Positions 52,125 to 62,100 of a DNA stretch of 64,000 nucleotides are shown in pieces (position 1 is the first letter of the stretch; each line of letters opens with the position of its first letter). Below the pieces are notes generated by a model. It ran no database searches and was not told where the DNA came from. It saw nothing but the letters and a program-made list of their open reading frames with translations. The position numbers and the translations under genes are program-made. The DNA comes from Micromonospora sp. LH3U1 (lineage in GTDB: Bacteria; Actinomycetota; Actinomycetes; Mycobacteriales; Micromonosporaceae). The stretch lies in contig NZ_CP116936.1 of the NCBI RefSeq assembly GCF_028475105.1, positions 5,951,501-6,015,500 of the forward strand, written 5' to 3'.

Positions 52125-52822
52125 GCCGCCGGCTTGCGCAGCACGTACCCGACGCCACGCAGGGTGTGGATCAGCCGGGGTTGGGTCGTGTCGACCTTGC
52201 GCCGCAGGTAGGAGATGTAGGACTCGACGATGTTGTCGTCGCCACGGAAGTCGTAGTTCCAGACGTGGTCGAGGATCTGCGCCTTGGACAGGACCCGGTT
52301 GGCGTTGAGCATCAGGTAGCGCAGCAGCTTGAACTCGGTCGGCGAGAGCTGCACGCGCTGGCCGGCCCGGTGCACCTCGTGGGTCTCCTCGTCCAACTCG
52401 AGGTCGGCGAAGGTGAGCCGGGACGGGGTCTGCTCGCCGGTCGTGGTGCGACGCAGCACGGCGCGGATCCGGGCGGTCAACTCCTCCAGGCTGAACGGCT
52501 TCGTGACGTAGTCGTCGCCGCCCAGGGTCAGCCCACGGATCTTGTCGTCGGTGGCGTCCCGGGCGGTCAGGAAGACCACCGGGGTACGCGTGCCGCCCTC
52601 GCGGAGCATCCGGATGACCTCGAAGCCGTCCAGGTCCGGCAGCATCACGTCGAGCACCACCAGGTCGGGCCGGTGATCCTTGGCGGCGTTGAGCGCGGCG
52701 CTCCCACTTGTCGCGGTGGCCACGTCGAAGCCCGCGAACCGCAGGCTCGCGGAGAGCAGTTCGAGGATGTTGGGGTCGTCCTCGACGACGAGCAGACGCG
52801 CCTCGGTCTGGGTAGCGGGCAT
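52121..52822 (-). CDS. OmpR/PhoB-family response regulator (MprA-like)
   Basis: 233 aa. Receiver domain with acidic pocket VVEDDPN, phospho-acceptor Asp in VVLDVMLPDLDG, Thr in FLTARD and Lys in VTKPFSLEEL. A winged-helix DNA-binding domain follows (LSPTEFKLLRYLMLNANRVL ... TLRGVGYVLR). First gene of the three-gene unit regulator-kinase-protease. It probably activates the operon including the protease; no clear direct repeat operator was seen in the 97-nt upstream gap. Confidence 0.95.
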   Translation of the reverse strand: MPATQTEARLLVVEDDPNILELLSASLRFAGFDVATATSGSAALNAAKDHRPDLVVLDVMLPDLDGFEVIRMLREGGTRTPVVFLTARDATDDKIRGLTLGGDDYVTKPFSLEELTARIRAVLRRTTTGEQTPSRLTFADLELDEETHEVHRAGQRVQLSPTEFKLLRYLMLNANRVLSKAQILDHVWNYDFRGDDNIVESYISYLRRKVDTTQPRLIHTLRGVGYVLRKPAA

Positions 52823-52919
52823 GTGCCCATCATCGGTGACGTCACTGCGTCGGCGCTGGACGCTTCCTGCAAAAACCCTGTGAGTCGCCGGCCGATCCGC
52901 CGGCCCTCGGCAGCGCCGG

Positions 52920-53531
52920 TCAGCGCAGCAGGCGGCGCAGCCCGTCCAGGGCGCCGTCGAGCAGCCGGATCGCGGTGCGCAGCTGGCCGTCGCTGAACTG
53001 CCGGGCGCGCACCAGCCGGCCCACCTCGGCGCTGAACGCGGTCAGCCGCTGGTCGACCTCGTCGAGCAACGCGGTGTGCGGCCCGGCGGCCGACGCCGGC
53101 CGGTGAGCCGGTGCCGGCGCTTCCCAGCGGGTACGCCGGGTCTGCCGGGTGGCCTCGCTCAGCTCCCGCTTGAGGTCGCGTGCCGAGCCGCGTACCTCGC
53201 TGCGGATCTCGCCGGCCAGGGTGGAGAGGTCCGCCACCGAGGCCGCGATGTCCGCCTCCAGCGCGGTCAGCTCGCCGGCCCGCTGGCGCAGCTCGTCACG
53301 GCCGGCGTCGGTGATCTCGTACGTCTTGCGGCCACCGGCCGCGGTGTGGCTCACCAGACCCTCGACCTCCAGCCGTTGCAGGCGGGGGTAGATGGTGCCG
53401 GCACTGGGGGCGTAGAGCCCGAGGAACCGATCCTCCAGCAGACGGATCAGCTCGTACCCGTGCTTGGGGCCGTCGTCGAGGAGCTTGAGCAGGTAGAGCC
53501 GGAGCCGTCCGTGGCTGAACACGGCCGTCAC
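52920..53531 (-). CDS. PadR-family transcriptional regulator with C-terminal coiled-coil
   Basis: 203 aa. PadR winged HTH at the N-terminus (LRLYLLKLLDDGPKHGYELI, then YAPSAGTIYPRLQRLEVEGL and GRKTYEITDAGR). Then a long heptad-like helical region (LTALEADIAASVADLSTLAG ... RDLKRELSEATRQTR), a Pro/Ala linker and a last helix pair. The DUF4097 gene upstream overlaps it by 4 nt. Probably an autorepressor acting at the palindrome in front of DUF4097. Confidence 0.9.
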   Translation of the reverse strand: MTAVFSHGRLRLYLLKLLDDGPKHGYELIRLLEDRFLGLYAPSAGTIYPRLQRLEVEGLVSHTAAGGRKTYEITDAGRDELRQRAGELTALEADIAASVADLSTLAGEIRSEVRGSARDLKRELSEATRQTRRTRWEAPAPAHRPASAAGPHTALLDEVDQRLTAFSAEVGRLVRARQFSDGQLRTAIRLLDGALDGLRRLLR

Positions 53532-54352
53532 GGCAGCTCCTCCCCATCGTCGTCGACAGCTCGGGCGAGCAGGGCGATGCTCCCCGAGGTCGCGGAAGCC
53601 CAGAGCTTACCTTCGCCCGCGCCGAGCACTCCCTCGCTGTTGAACAGTGGAAACGTCGAGGTGCGCACCTGCGGGAAGCCACTGGTGATCCGGCCCGAAG
53701 CGCTCTGTAGTTGGACGGCAAGGTCGCTGTCCTCGCGGACCCGGACGGTGATGCTGCCCGAGATGGTGGTCAGCCGGATCTCGCTGCGCCGAGGATTGTC
53801 CAGGTCGCACGTGATGGCACCGGAGACGGTCTGCGCCCGCACCCGATCGGCGGCGCTGTCGGCGATGATCACCTCACCGGAGACCGTGTCCAGAGTGAGG
53901 TCGCCGCGTACGCCGAGCGCCTCCACCGGGCCGGAGGTGATCCGCGCGGAGGTGTTGCCGCCCAGGCCCATCAGGGTGATCTGGCCGGCGACGACGTGGA
54001 CCGTGGTCTGCCGGCGCAGGCCGGAGGCGACCAGCGATCCCGCGACCAGGCCCAGGTCGGCGAGGACATCGGTGGGCACGGCGACGGAGACGTCCACCCG
54101 GGGATAGCGGTGGATCATCCGGAACCACCGCAGGACGTCCGACCAGCCCCGGCCGCGCTCCTGGCGGATGCTGAGCCGGCCGTCGGAGTGATCGATCAGG
54201 ACCGGCCGCCGACCGACCTGGGTGACGTCGATCCGGGTCGGGCCGTCGGTGGCGACCACGTTGAGCCGTCCGCTCACCAGGCGGACGTCCAGCCGGGTGA
54301 CCGGGCCGTCCATGGTGAGCCGCTGCGGGCTCTCGACCGTCCATTCGGCCAT
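53528..54352 (-). CDS. DUF4097-family beta-helix repeat protein
   Basis: 274 aa from ATG (MAEWTVESPQRLTMDGPV). It consists of repeated short beta strands with SG/DG turns: VSGRLNVVATDGPTRIDV, TSGPVEALGVRGDLTLDTVS, VSGAITCDLDNP and ISGSITVRVREDSD. This is the DUF4097 parallel beta-helix pattern. No signal peptide. Function unknown; the family commonly pairs with PadR regulators in actinomycetes, as here. A 14-bp palindrome lies 54 nt upstream. Confidence 0.9.
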   Translation of the reverse strand: MAEWTVESPQRLTMDGPVTRLDVRLVSGRLNVVATDGPTRIDVTQVGRRPVLIDHSDGRLSIRQERGRGWSDVLRWFRMIHRYPRVDVSVAVPTDVLADLGLVAGSLVASGLRRQTTVHVVAGQITLMGLGGNTSARITSGPVEALGVRGDLTLDTVSGEVIIADSAADRVRAQTVSGAITCDLDNPRRSEIRLTTISGSITVRVREDSDLAVQLQSASGRITSGFPQVRTSTFPLFNSEGVLGAGEGKLWASATSGSIALLARAVDDDGEELP

Positions 54353-54405
54353 GGCGTCCCCCTTTCGACGGCGCGCGGACACGCGCCTGACAGGGAGCAC
54401 AGTAA

Positions 54406-54419
54406 CGCGATACATCGCG
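54406..54419. promoter_or_regulatory. Candidate PadR operator upstream of the DUF4097-padR operon
   Basis: CGCGATACATCGCG: perfect 6-bp arms CGCGAT/ATCGCG around AC. AT-richer than its surroundings and placed at the expected promoter, it fits the dyads bound by PadR proteins. Confidence 0.65.
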
Positions 54420-54479
54420 ACAGCACAAGACAGGTCGCGAGTTGGTCACCGGACGGAACCTCCGCCCGCGCCGCTCCCC

Positions 54480-55418
54480 TCAGGCCGCCAGGTCCAACTC
54501 CCGGCCGGTGACCGGCGTCGGCACGGGAACGGCCGGGGTCACCGTGGGCACCGAACGCAGCCGGGCCCGCGCCACGGCACCCGCCGTGGGCAGCAGGTGT
54601 ACGGCCGACTCGGCGGCCCGGGCCAGCAACCGCCGGTCGGCGTCACGGGCCGGGTGCAGCGCGGCGGCGATGGTCACCGACACCACCAGTTCCCGCGCCG
54701 CGACCACCCGGGCCACCGACCGCAGCAGGGTGTCCGCACCGAGGAAGGCGGCGGCCGTGGTGGTCGTCCCGGTGGCCTCGCAGCGATAGGCGAGCCGCAG
54801 CGGCACCACCGGGCTGCCCGTGTCGATGGCCGCCTGGAACGTCGCGGGCCGGAAACCGCCACCGGGGCGGCAGTCGGCAGCGCTGTCACCAGCGCACCAG
54901 GTCGTACCCTCCGGAAAGACCGCCACCGACCGGCCGGCGCGCAGCGCGTCGGCGACCCGGCCGACGGTGCTCGGCAGCGCTCGCGGCCGGGAACGGTCCA
55001 CGAACACCGTGCCCGCCGCCGCGGCCAGCAGACCGACCACCGGCCAGGAGCGGATCTCCCGCTTCGCGACCATCCGGGTGGGCGCGACCGCCAGCACCGC
55101 GAGGATGTCCAGCCACGACACATGGTTGGCGACCAGCAGCGCCCGCCGCCGGGGCAGCCGACCCCGGATCACGAGCCGGACGCCGAAGGCGCGCGCGGTG
55201 GCCCGAGCCCAGCCGCGTACCGCCGCCTGCCGTTCCCGGGTCGGGAGCACGGGCAGCAGCAGCACCAGGCCGACCCCGGCCAGCAACATGCCGGTCGCGG
55301 CGACCAACCGGAGCACCCGTCGAGCCACCGGCACCGAGGGCACCTCGCCGGCCCCCGGCAGGCAGTCGTCGTCGCAGCCCGACGAGGGCCGCCACAGCTC
55401 GTGCGGCACGGCGGTCAC
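54480..55418 (-). CDS. 1-acylglycerol-3-phosphate / lyso-ornithine lipid acyltransferase (OlsA/PlsC-like)
   Basis: 312 aa from GTG (VTAVPHELWRPSSG). One N-terminal helix (VAATGMLLAGVGLVLLLPVL), the HX4D motif NHVSWLDIL, then TVFVDRSRPRALPSTVGRVA and FPEGTTWCAG (motif III with an extra Cys). The start overlaps the stop of the OlsB-like gene by 4 nt (GTGA). With that partner the most likely role is O-acylation of lyso-ornithine lipid; a general PlsC function cannot be excluded. Confidence 0.9.
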   Translation of the reverse strand: MTAVPHELWRPSSGCDDDCLPGAGEVPSVPVARRVLRLVAATGMLLAGVGLVLLLPVLPTRERQAAVRGWARATARAFGVRLVIRGRLPRRRALLVANHVSWLDILAVLAVAPTRMVAKREIRSWPVVGLLAAAAGTVFVDRSRPRALPSTVGRVADALRAGRSVAVFPEGTTWCAGDSAADCRPGGGFRPATFQAAIDTGSPVVPLRLAYRCEATGTTTTAAAFLGADTLLRSVARVVAARELVVSVTIAAALHPARDADRRLLARAAESAVHLLPTAGAVARARLRSVPTVTPAVPVPTPVTGRELDLAA

Positions 55419-56212
55419 CGCTGCGCCCCCTCGCCCAGGAAGTGCCGCAGGTAGCGCGGGTTCATCCGGTCCAGGGAGAAGAGCACGTAGAAGTCCGCGC
55501 ACCCGAAGTCGGGGTCGTACGACGGCTCGCCGCAGATCCATGCGCCGAGCCGGAGGTAGCCCCGCAGCAGCGGCGGAACCGCTACGCGCCCGGCCTGATC
55601 GGCGGCGGCGGACGGAGCGGTGGCGGCCCGGTGGAGAGCGGCGGCCGGGTCGGTGAACCAGGGCCGCAGCGGGCGGACCCGCAGCGGAGGCGGAGACAGG
55701 TGCCGGGTCTGAGTCTGGGTCCACACCTCGGCCACCGCCCGCCCACCGTCGGCCACCGGCACCGAGGCGCAGCCACCGAGCCAGCGGGAGCCCCGCAGGT
55801 GCAGGTACCGGGTGATGCCAGCCCACATCAGATTGATCACCGCGCCCGAGCGATGATCCGGGTGTACGCAGGACCGGCCCGCCTCGACCAGGTCGTCGCG
55901 GAGGGGGTCGAGCGCGGTCAGGTCGAACTCGTCCTCGGCGTACCGCCGGTTGGTGCGGCCGGGCGGCAACAGCCGGTACGTGCCGACCACCTCGCCCGTG
56001 CTGTCCTCGCGGACGATCAAGTGGTCGCAGTACGCGTCGAAGGGGTCCACGTCCAACCCGGCCGCGCCGGGAAGGAGGGTGGCGCCGAGCTCAGTGGCGA
56101 ACACCTCGTGACGCAGGCGTTGCGCGGCCGCGACCTGGATGGGGTCGTCGGCGATCAGCAGGGTGTATCCGCTGGTCGTCAGGGGTGCGCCAGCGGCATG
56201 CAGAACAGCCAT
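55415..56212 (-). CDS. OlsB-like ornithine N-acyltransferase (GNAT fold)
   Basis: 265 aa from ATG (MAVLHAAGAPLTTSGY); upstream in-frame codons run into the divergent gene. OlsB/autoinducer-synthase-like GNAT features: AAQRLRHEVFATELG, DAYCDHLIVRE, VGTYRLLPPG, and EAGRSCVHPDHRSGAVINLM. OlsB transfers a 3-hydroxyacyl chain from ACP to ornithine, the first step of ornithine lipid synthesis. The OlsA-like acyltransferase follows with a 4-nt overlap. A TACACA hexamer 6 nt before the ATG suggests a leaderless mRNA. Confidence 0.88.
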   Translation of the reverse strand: MAVLHAAGAPLTTSGYTLLIADDPIQVAAAQRLRHEVFATELGATLLPGAAGLDVDPFDAYCDHLIVREDSTGEVVGTYRLLPPGRTNRRYAEDEFDLTALDPLRDDLVEAGRSCVHPDHRSGAVINLMWAGITRYLHLRGSRWLGGCASVPVADGGRAVAEVWTQTQTRHLSPPPLRVRPLRPWFTDPAAALHRAATAPSAAADQAGRVAVPPLLRGYLRLGAWICGEPSYDPDFGCADFYVLFSLDRMNPRYLRHFLGEGAQR

Positions 56213-56363
56213 GGGATCTGTGTAGGTGCCCGGGTTGCCATCCACGGGGACCACCGGTGTCGATCGGATGAACGCCGGTCGGCGGATGGGTCCGACCACC
56301 TCCGTGCGAGGCTGCCGATACGGAACCGGCGACGGCGCCGGCACGCCCCACCGGAGGTCGACG

Positions 56364-57011
56364 ATGCGCATCGAGTCCCGCTACAACGGGCCACCCGGTT
56401 CCGGTAACGGCGGCTGGAGCGCGGGGGTGTTCGCCGCCGAGGCGGGCGGCACCGGACCGGTCGAGGTGACGCTGCGCCGGCCACCACCTTTGGAGACCGC
56501 GCTGAGTCTTGTCGACGGCGAGGTCCGTGACCCGGCCGGCGAACTGGTGGCCGAGGTGCGCCCGGTCGGGTTGGTCGATGCCGTCGTACCCCCTGTCGAC
56601 CTGGACACCGCGGTGGCTGCGGCGGCCCACTACCCCGGCCTGGTCGAGCATCCGTTCCCCGACTGTTACGTCTGTGGGCCACAGCGGGCGGACGGGCTGC
56701 GGATCTTTCCTGGCCGGCTGCCGGACGGGCGGACCGCCGCGCCGTTCCGGGCGCCCGAGCAGGTCAGCGAGGCCACGGTCTGGGCCGCGCTGGACTGCCC
56801 CGGCGGTTGGACGGTGCTCGCGCCGGGCCGCCCGTACCTGCTGGGCCGGATCGCCGCCGTGGTCGCGGCGCTGCCAGGGCCGGGCGACCAGTGCGTGGTG
56901 ACCGGGGCTCTGCTCGGTGTCGACGGGCGCAAGGCGCTCGTGCACACCAGCCTGTACGGCCCGAACGGCGCCCTGCTCGGCGCGGCACGGGCAACCTGGA
57001 TCGCGCGCTGA
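56364..57011 (+). CDS. Conserved protein, possibly hot-dog fold thioesterase-like
   Basis: 215 aa from ATG with GGAGG 7 nt upstream. ESRYNGPPGSGNGGWSAGVF at the N-terminus and FPDCYVCGPQRADGLRIFPG in the middle resemble conserved blocks in acyl-CoA thioesterase-like actinobacterial proteins. The C-terminus (VHTSLYGPNGALLGAARATW) looks like the last strands of a double hot-dog. The CYVC pair could bind metal. Divergent to the OlsB-like gene with a 150-nt gap. Family assignment is tentative. Confidence 0.65.
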   Translation: MRIESRYNGPPGSGNGGWSAGVFAAEAGGTGPVEVTLRRPPPLETALSLVDGEVRDPAGELVAEVRPVGLVDAVVPPVDLDTAVAAAAHYPGLVEHPFPDCYVCGPQRADGLRIFPGRLPDGRTAAPFRAPEQVSEATVWAALDCPGGWTVLAPGRPYLLGRIAAVVAALPGPGDQCVVTGALLGVDGRKALVHTSLYGPNGALLGAARATWIAR

Positions 57012-57153
57012 ACTCCGGCCGTCGTCCCTGGGGATGAGTCGCCTCCACCCTGCGACGGACCGCAAAGTACGGACCGCGCCTGATTGACCTTGTTGCCACG
57101 GGCCGTCACGCTGTGCCACGGCGTACCTCTACGCCACGCACGGGAGGAGAACG

Positions 57154-58089
57154 ATGACTGACGGGCAGCGAAGCCCCACCAGCGACGGTCAGATCGTGGT
57201 GTCCGGTCTGACGAAGCAGTACAAGAACGTTCGGGCGGTGAACAACCTGTCCTTCACCGTGGCGCCGGGGCGGGTGACCGGCTTCCTCGGCCCGAACGGC
57301 GCTGGCAAGACCACGACCCTGCGCATGCTGCTGAACCTGGTCACGCCCACCGCCGGCACGGCCACCATCAGCGGCAGCCGGTACGCCGACCTCGCTGACC
57401 CGCTGCGGCACGTCGGCGCGGTGCTGGAGGCGTCCAGCGCGCACAAGGGCCGCACCGGCATCAACCACCTGCGGGTGATCTGCGCGGCGGCCGGGCTGCC
57501 CAAGCAGCGGGCCGACGAGGTGTTGGCCCTGGTCGGGTTGACCCCGGCGGCGAAGCGCAAGTTCAAGGGCTACTCGCTGGGCATGAAGCAGCGGCTCGGT
57601 ATCGCCGCCGCGATGCTCGGTGACCCCCGGATGCTGATCCTCGACGAGCCGGCCAACGGGCTGGACCCGGAGGGCATCCGGTGGATGCGCGGGTTCCTCA
57701 AGAACCTCGCCCACGAGGGCCGTACGGTGCTGGTCTCCAGCCACCTGCTGTCGGAGATGCAGCTCCTCGCCGACGACGTGGTGATCATCGCGGCCGGGCA
57801 GCTGGTCCGGCAGGGTCCGGTCGATCAGGTGCTCGGGTCGATGGCGCAGGGTGCCCGGATCCGGGTGCGCACGCCGCAGGCCGAGGCGTTGATCGCCGCT
57901 CTGAAGGCGCAGTCGGCCACCGTCGACACCGACGAGCAGGGCCTCCTGCTGGTCGGCGGGGTGGACGCCCCGACAGTCGGCCGGGTCGCCCTGGCCGCTG
58001 GCGTGGAGCTACACGAACTGACCCCGGAACGGCCCGATCTGGAACGGGTCTTCCTGGAGCTGACGGCCGGAAAGGCGGACATCCGATGA
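57154..58089 (+). CDS. ABC transporter ATP-binding protein (ABC-2 / drug export type)
   Basis: 311 aa, GGGAGGAG before the ATG. Walker A FLGPNGAGKTTTLRML, signature YSLGMKQRLGIAAAML, Walker B MLILDEPANGLDPEG and switch His in VSSHLLSEM. After the ATPase core, the C-terminal 90 residues (IRVRTPQAEALIAALKAQSA) form the regulatory extension of DrrA/BcrA-like exporters. Overlaps its permease gene by 4 nt. Confidence 0.94.
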   Translation: MTDGQRSPTSDGQIVVSGLTKQYKNVRAVNNLSFTVAPGRVTGFLGPNGAGKTTTLRMLLNLVTPTAGTATISGSRYADLADPLRHVGAVLEASSAHKGRTGINHLRVICAAAGLPKQRADEVLALVGLTPAAKRKFKGYSLGMKQRLGIAAAMLGDPRMLILDEPANGLDPEGIRWMRGFLKNLAHEGRTVLVSSHLLSEMQLLADDVVIIAAGQLVRQGPVDQVLGSMAQGARIRVRTPQAEALIAALKAQSATVDTDEQGLLLVGGVDAPTVGRVALAAGVELHELTPERPDLERVFLELTAGKADIR

Positions 58090-58898
58090 ACCTGGTCCGA
58101 TCCGAGCTGCTCAAGATCCGTACCACCAGCACCTGGTGGTGGCTGGCTATCGGCGCGTTCCTCTCGATCGCCCTGGCCTTCGCGGTCAATGCGTGGTTGG
58201 CCGTCACGGCGCTCGGCGGCGACGCCGAGGAGATCGGCGTCAGCGCTGAGCAGGCGACCGCGCCGGCGCAGGCGGCGAACCTCTACACCTCGGGCCAGTA
58301 CCTCGGGCTGATGTTCGTGATGCTCATCGGCATCCTGATGGTCACCAACGAGTTCTTCCACCAGACCGCGACCACGACGTTCCTGACGACTCCCCGGCGA
58401 ACGTCGGTCATCGTCAGCAAGCTCGCCGCCGCCAGCCTGCTCGGCTTCATGTTCTGGCTGGCGACCACGCTTATCGACCTGGCCGCCGGCGCGATCTTCC
58501 TGTCCGCGAACGACTACGGCACTCAGCTCGGTGAGTGGCCGGTGCAGCGGGCGCTGCTGTTCAACCTGCTGGCCTACGCCATCTGGACGATCCTCGGGGT
58601 GGGCATCGGCACGCTGATCACCAACCAGCTCGGTGCGGTGATCACGGCGGCGGTGCTCTATCTGATCGGCACCCAGGTGGTGGGGCTGCTCTTCCTGCTC
58701 CTGTCGAACCTCCTCGACAGCGAGGCGGTGCTCAAGTGGCAGGTGATCTGGCCCGCGGTGGCGTCCCAGGTCATGATCACGGAGGGCACCTCGGAGTTCA
58801 CCCCGTCCTGGTGGGTCGGGGCCCTGGTGCTGATCGGCTATGCGCTGGTCAGCGGAATTGCCGGAGTTCTGCTCACCCGGCGGCGCGACATCGCCTGA
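58086..58898 (+). CDS. ABC-2 type permease subunit
   Basis: 270 aa from ATG (MNLVRSELLKIRTTSTWWW). Six hydrophobic segments, with a cytoplasmic start typical of ABC-2 permeases and the block GILMVTNEFFHQTATTTFLT that contains the conserved EF/FHQ coupling-helix region. With the ATPase it forms a heteromeric exporter of unknown substrate. Followed by a terminator hairpin. Confidence 0.92.
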   Translation: MNLVRSELLKIRTTSTWWWLAIGAFLSIALAFAVNAWLAVTALGGDAEEIGVSAEQATAPAQAANLYTSGQYLGLMFVMLIGILMVTNEFFHQTATTTFLTTPRRTSVIVSKLAAASLLGFMFWLATTLIDLAAGAIFLSANDYGTQLGEWPVQRALLFNLLAYAIWTILGVGIGTLITNQLGAVITAAVLYLIGTQVVGLLFLLLSNLLDSEAVLKWQVIWPAVASQVMITEGTSEFTPSWWVGALVLIGYALVSGIAGVLLTRRRDIA

Positions 58899-58907
58899 TG
58901 GCGTCTG

Positions 58908-58949
58908 CGACCCCGGGGCGGCAACGACAAGCTGGCCGCTCCGGGGTCG
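58908..58949 (+). terminator. Hairpin terminator after the ABC operon
   Basis: CGACCCCGG (58908-58916) pairs perfectly with CCGGGGTCG (58941-58949); an inner GCGGC/GCCGC-like segment strengthens it. It separates the ABC operon from kgd; the remaining 235 nt up to kgd contain a TAGCCT -10-like element at about 59092. Confidence 0.8.
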
Positions 58950-59184
58950 GGCGTCACCCTTCGGCGACCGGCCGCGCGGGAGCCGGGTTACCAGTTCGAC
59001 ACCGTGCGCGCAGGCGTTGCTGAACTTCTGGCATCTTCTGTGAAACCGGCCACGGGACCGAGGCGGAAATGCCGGCGGGATCTCCACGGCGTAGCCTGGG
59101 AGTCGTCCAGTCCGTGCCCCTAATCGGGCGCGAGGGACACACCGCGTGCCACACAAACCCGCGTGAAAGAGGCGATTACCGGCC

Positions 59185-62100
59185 GTGTCGACCCAGCAGA
59201 CTTCGCAGGAGAACCCACTAGCGGGTTTCGGCCCGAATGAGTGGATCGTCGAGGAGATGTACCAGCGCTACCTCGCCGACCCAACGAGCGTCGATTCGGC
59301 CTGGCACGACTTCTTCGCCGACTACCGCCCGGCGCCGGGCGCAGGCACACCGCGTGGGGCCGAGGCGTCGGACAAGCCGGCCGCCCCGCCGGAGCCGGAC
59401 GGCCAGCCGGAGGCAGCCGCCAAGGTCAGCCAGCCGAGCGCCACGGCGCAGCCGAAGACCACGAGCAAGCCGGCCGCCGCCCAGTCGGCACCGGCCAAGC
59501 CCGCCGCCGCGCCCACCACGGCCAAGGCCGCACCGGAGAAGGCCACACCGGCCAAGCCGGCCGCGAAGCCCGACGCGTCGAGTGCCGACGGCCCGCAGAC
59601 CACTCCGCTACGCGGTGTCGCCGCGAAGATCGTCCAGAACATGGACGCCTCGCTGAGTGTGCCGACCGCGACCAGCGTTCGCGCGGTCCCGGCCAAGCTG
59701 CTGGTGGACAACCGCATCGTGATCAACAACCACCTCGCCCGAGGGCGCGGTGGCAAGGTCAGCTTCACCCACCTGGTCGGCTACGCGATGGTCCGCGCGC
59801 TGGTCCAGCACCCCGAGATGAACAACTCCTTCGCCGAGGCAAACGGCAAGCCGGCGGTGGTCCGCCCGGCACACGTCAACCTCGGCATCGCGATCGACCT
59901 GGCCAAGCCGGACGGCAGCCGCAACCTGGTGGTCCCCTCCATCAAGGGCTGCGAGAAGATGGACTTCCGGCAGTTCTGGCAGGCGTACGAGGACGTGGTC
60001 CGGCGGGCGCGGCGCAATGAGCTGACCATGGACGACTACTCCGGCACCACGATCTCGCTGACCAACCCGGGCGGCATCGGCACAGTGCACTCGATGCCGC
60101 GGCTGATGCAGGGGCAGAGCGCGATCATCGGCGTCGGCGCGATGGAATACCCGGCCCCCTACCAGGGCATGTCCGAGACCACCCTGGCCGAGCTGGCCGT
60201 CAGCAAGATCATCACGCTGACCAGCACGTACGACCACCGGATCATCCAGGGCGCGCAGTCCGGCGAGTTCCTCAAGGTGATGCACGAGCTGATCCTTGGC
60301 GAGCACGGCTTCTACGACCAGATCTTCACCTCGCTGCGCATCCCGTACGAGCCGGTGCGGTGGATGCGCGACGTGGCGGTCAACTCCGAGGGCCAGATCA
60401 ACAAGACCGCCCGGGTGCACGAGCTGATCCACGCGTACCGGGTGCGCGGTCACCTGATGGCCGACACCGACCCACTGGAATTCAAGATCCGCAAGCACCC
60501 CGACCTGGACGTCCTCCAGCACGGGCTCACCCTCTGGGACCTGGACCGCGAGTTCCCGGTCAACGGCTTCGCCGGCCGGCAGCGGATGAAGCTGCGCGAG
60601 ATCCTCGGCGTGCTGCGCGACTCATACTGCCGCCGCGTCGGCATCGAGTACATGCACATCCAGGACCCGGAGGAGCGGCGTTGGGTCCAGGAGCGGATCG
60701 AGCGCAAGTACGAGAAGCCGGCCGCCGACGAGCAGAAGCACGTCCTCAACCGGCTCAACGCCGCCGAGGCGTTCGAGACCTTCCTGCAGACCAAGTACGT
60801 CGGCCAGAAGCGCTTCTCGCTGGAGGGCGGCGAGTCGCTGATTCCGCTGCTCGGTGAGGTGCTGGAGTCGTCCGCCGAGAACGGGCTGGACGAGGTCGTC
60901 ATCGGCATGGCCCACCGGGGTCGGCTCAACGTGCTGGCCAACATCGTCGGCAAGCCGTACGAGAAGATCTTCTCGGAGTTCGAGGGCCACCTGGACCCGC
61001 GTTCGACGCAGGGCTCCGGCGACGTGAAATACCACCTGGGCCAGAACGGCAAGTTCACCACCCCCGACGGCGAGCACGCGGTCAAGGTGTCGGTGGTGGC
61101 CAACCCGTCGCACCTGGAGGCTGTCGACCCGGTGCTGGAGGGCATCGTCCGGGCCAAGCAGGACCGGATAGACCTCAAGCTGGAGGGCTACACCGTGCTG
61201 CCGCTGGCAGTGCACGGTGACGCCGCCTTCGCCGGACAGGGTGTGGTCGCCGAGACGCTCAACCTGTCGCAGCTGCGCGGCTACCGCACCGGTGGCACCG
61301 TGCACGTGGTGGTCAACAACCAGGTCGGCTTCACCACCGCCCCGGAGTACAGCCGATCCAGCCTCTACAGCACCGACGTGGCCCGGATGATCCAGGCGCC
61401 GATCTTCCACGTCAACGGCGACGACCCGGAGGCCGTGGTCCGGGTGGCCCGGCTGGCCTTCGAATACCGGCAGACGTTCAACAAGGACGTCGTGATCGAC
61501 ATGGTCTGCTACCGCCGGCGCGGACACAACGAGGGCGACGACCCGTCGATGTCCAACCCCCAGATGTACAAGATCATTGATTCGAAGCGCTCGGTGCGCA
61601 AGCTCTACACCGAGGAGCTGATCGGTCGCGGCGACATCACCGTGGAAGACGCGGAAGAGCTGCTGCGTGACTACCAGGCGCAGCTGGAGAAGGTCTTCAA
61701 GGCCACCCGGGACGCCGCCTCGGCACCACGTCAGCTCAACCGGCCGCGCCGCGAGGAGGAGCCGGAGCCGCAGGTCGACACCGCTACCGATGTCTCCGTG
61801 GTGAAGGCGATCGGCGAGGCGCACGTCAACCTGCCGGAGGGCTTCACCCCGCACAAGCGGATCCAGCAGTTGCTCGACCGGCGGGCCAAGATGTCCGTCG
61901 AGGGCAACATCGACTGGGGCTACGGCGAGATCATCGCGCTCGGGTCGCTGCTGCACGACGGGATCACCGTCCGGCTGGCCGGGCAGGATTCCCGGCGCGG
62001 CACGTTCGTCCAGCGGCACGCCTCGGTGGTCGACTCCCGCACCGGCGACGACTACCTGCCGCTGAAGTCGCTCACCGGCGATGGCGAGCGCTCCCGGTTC

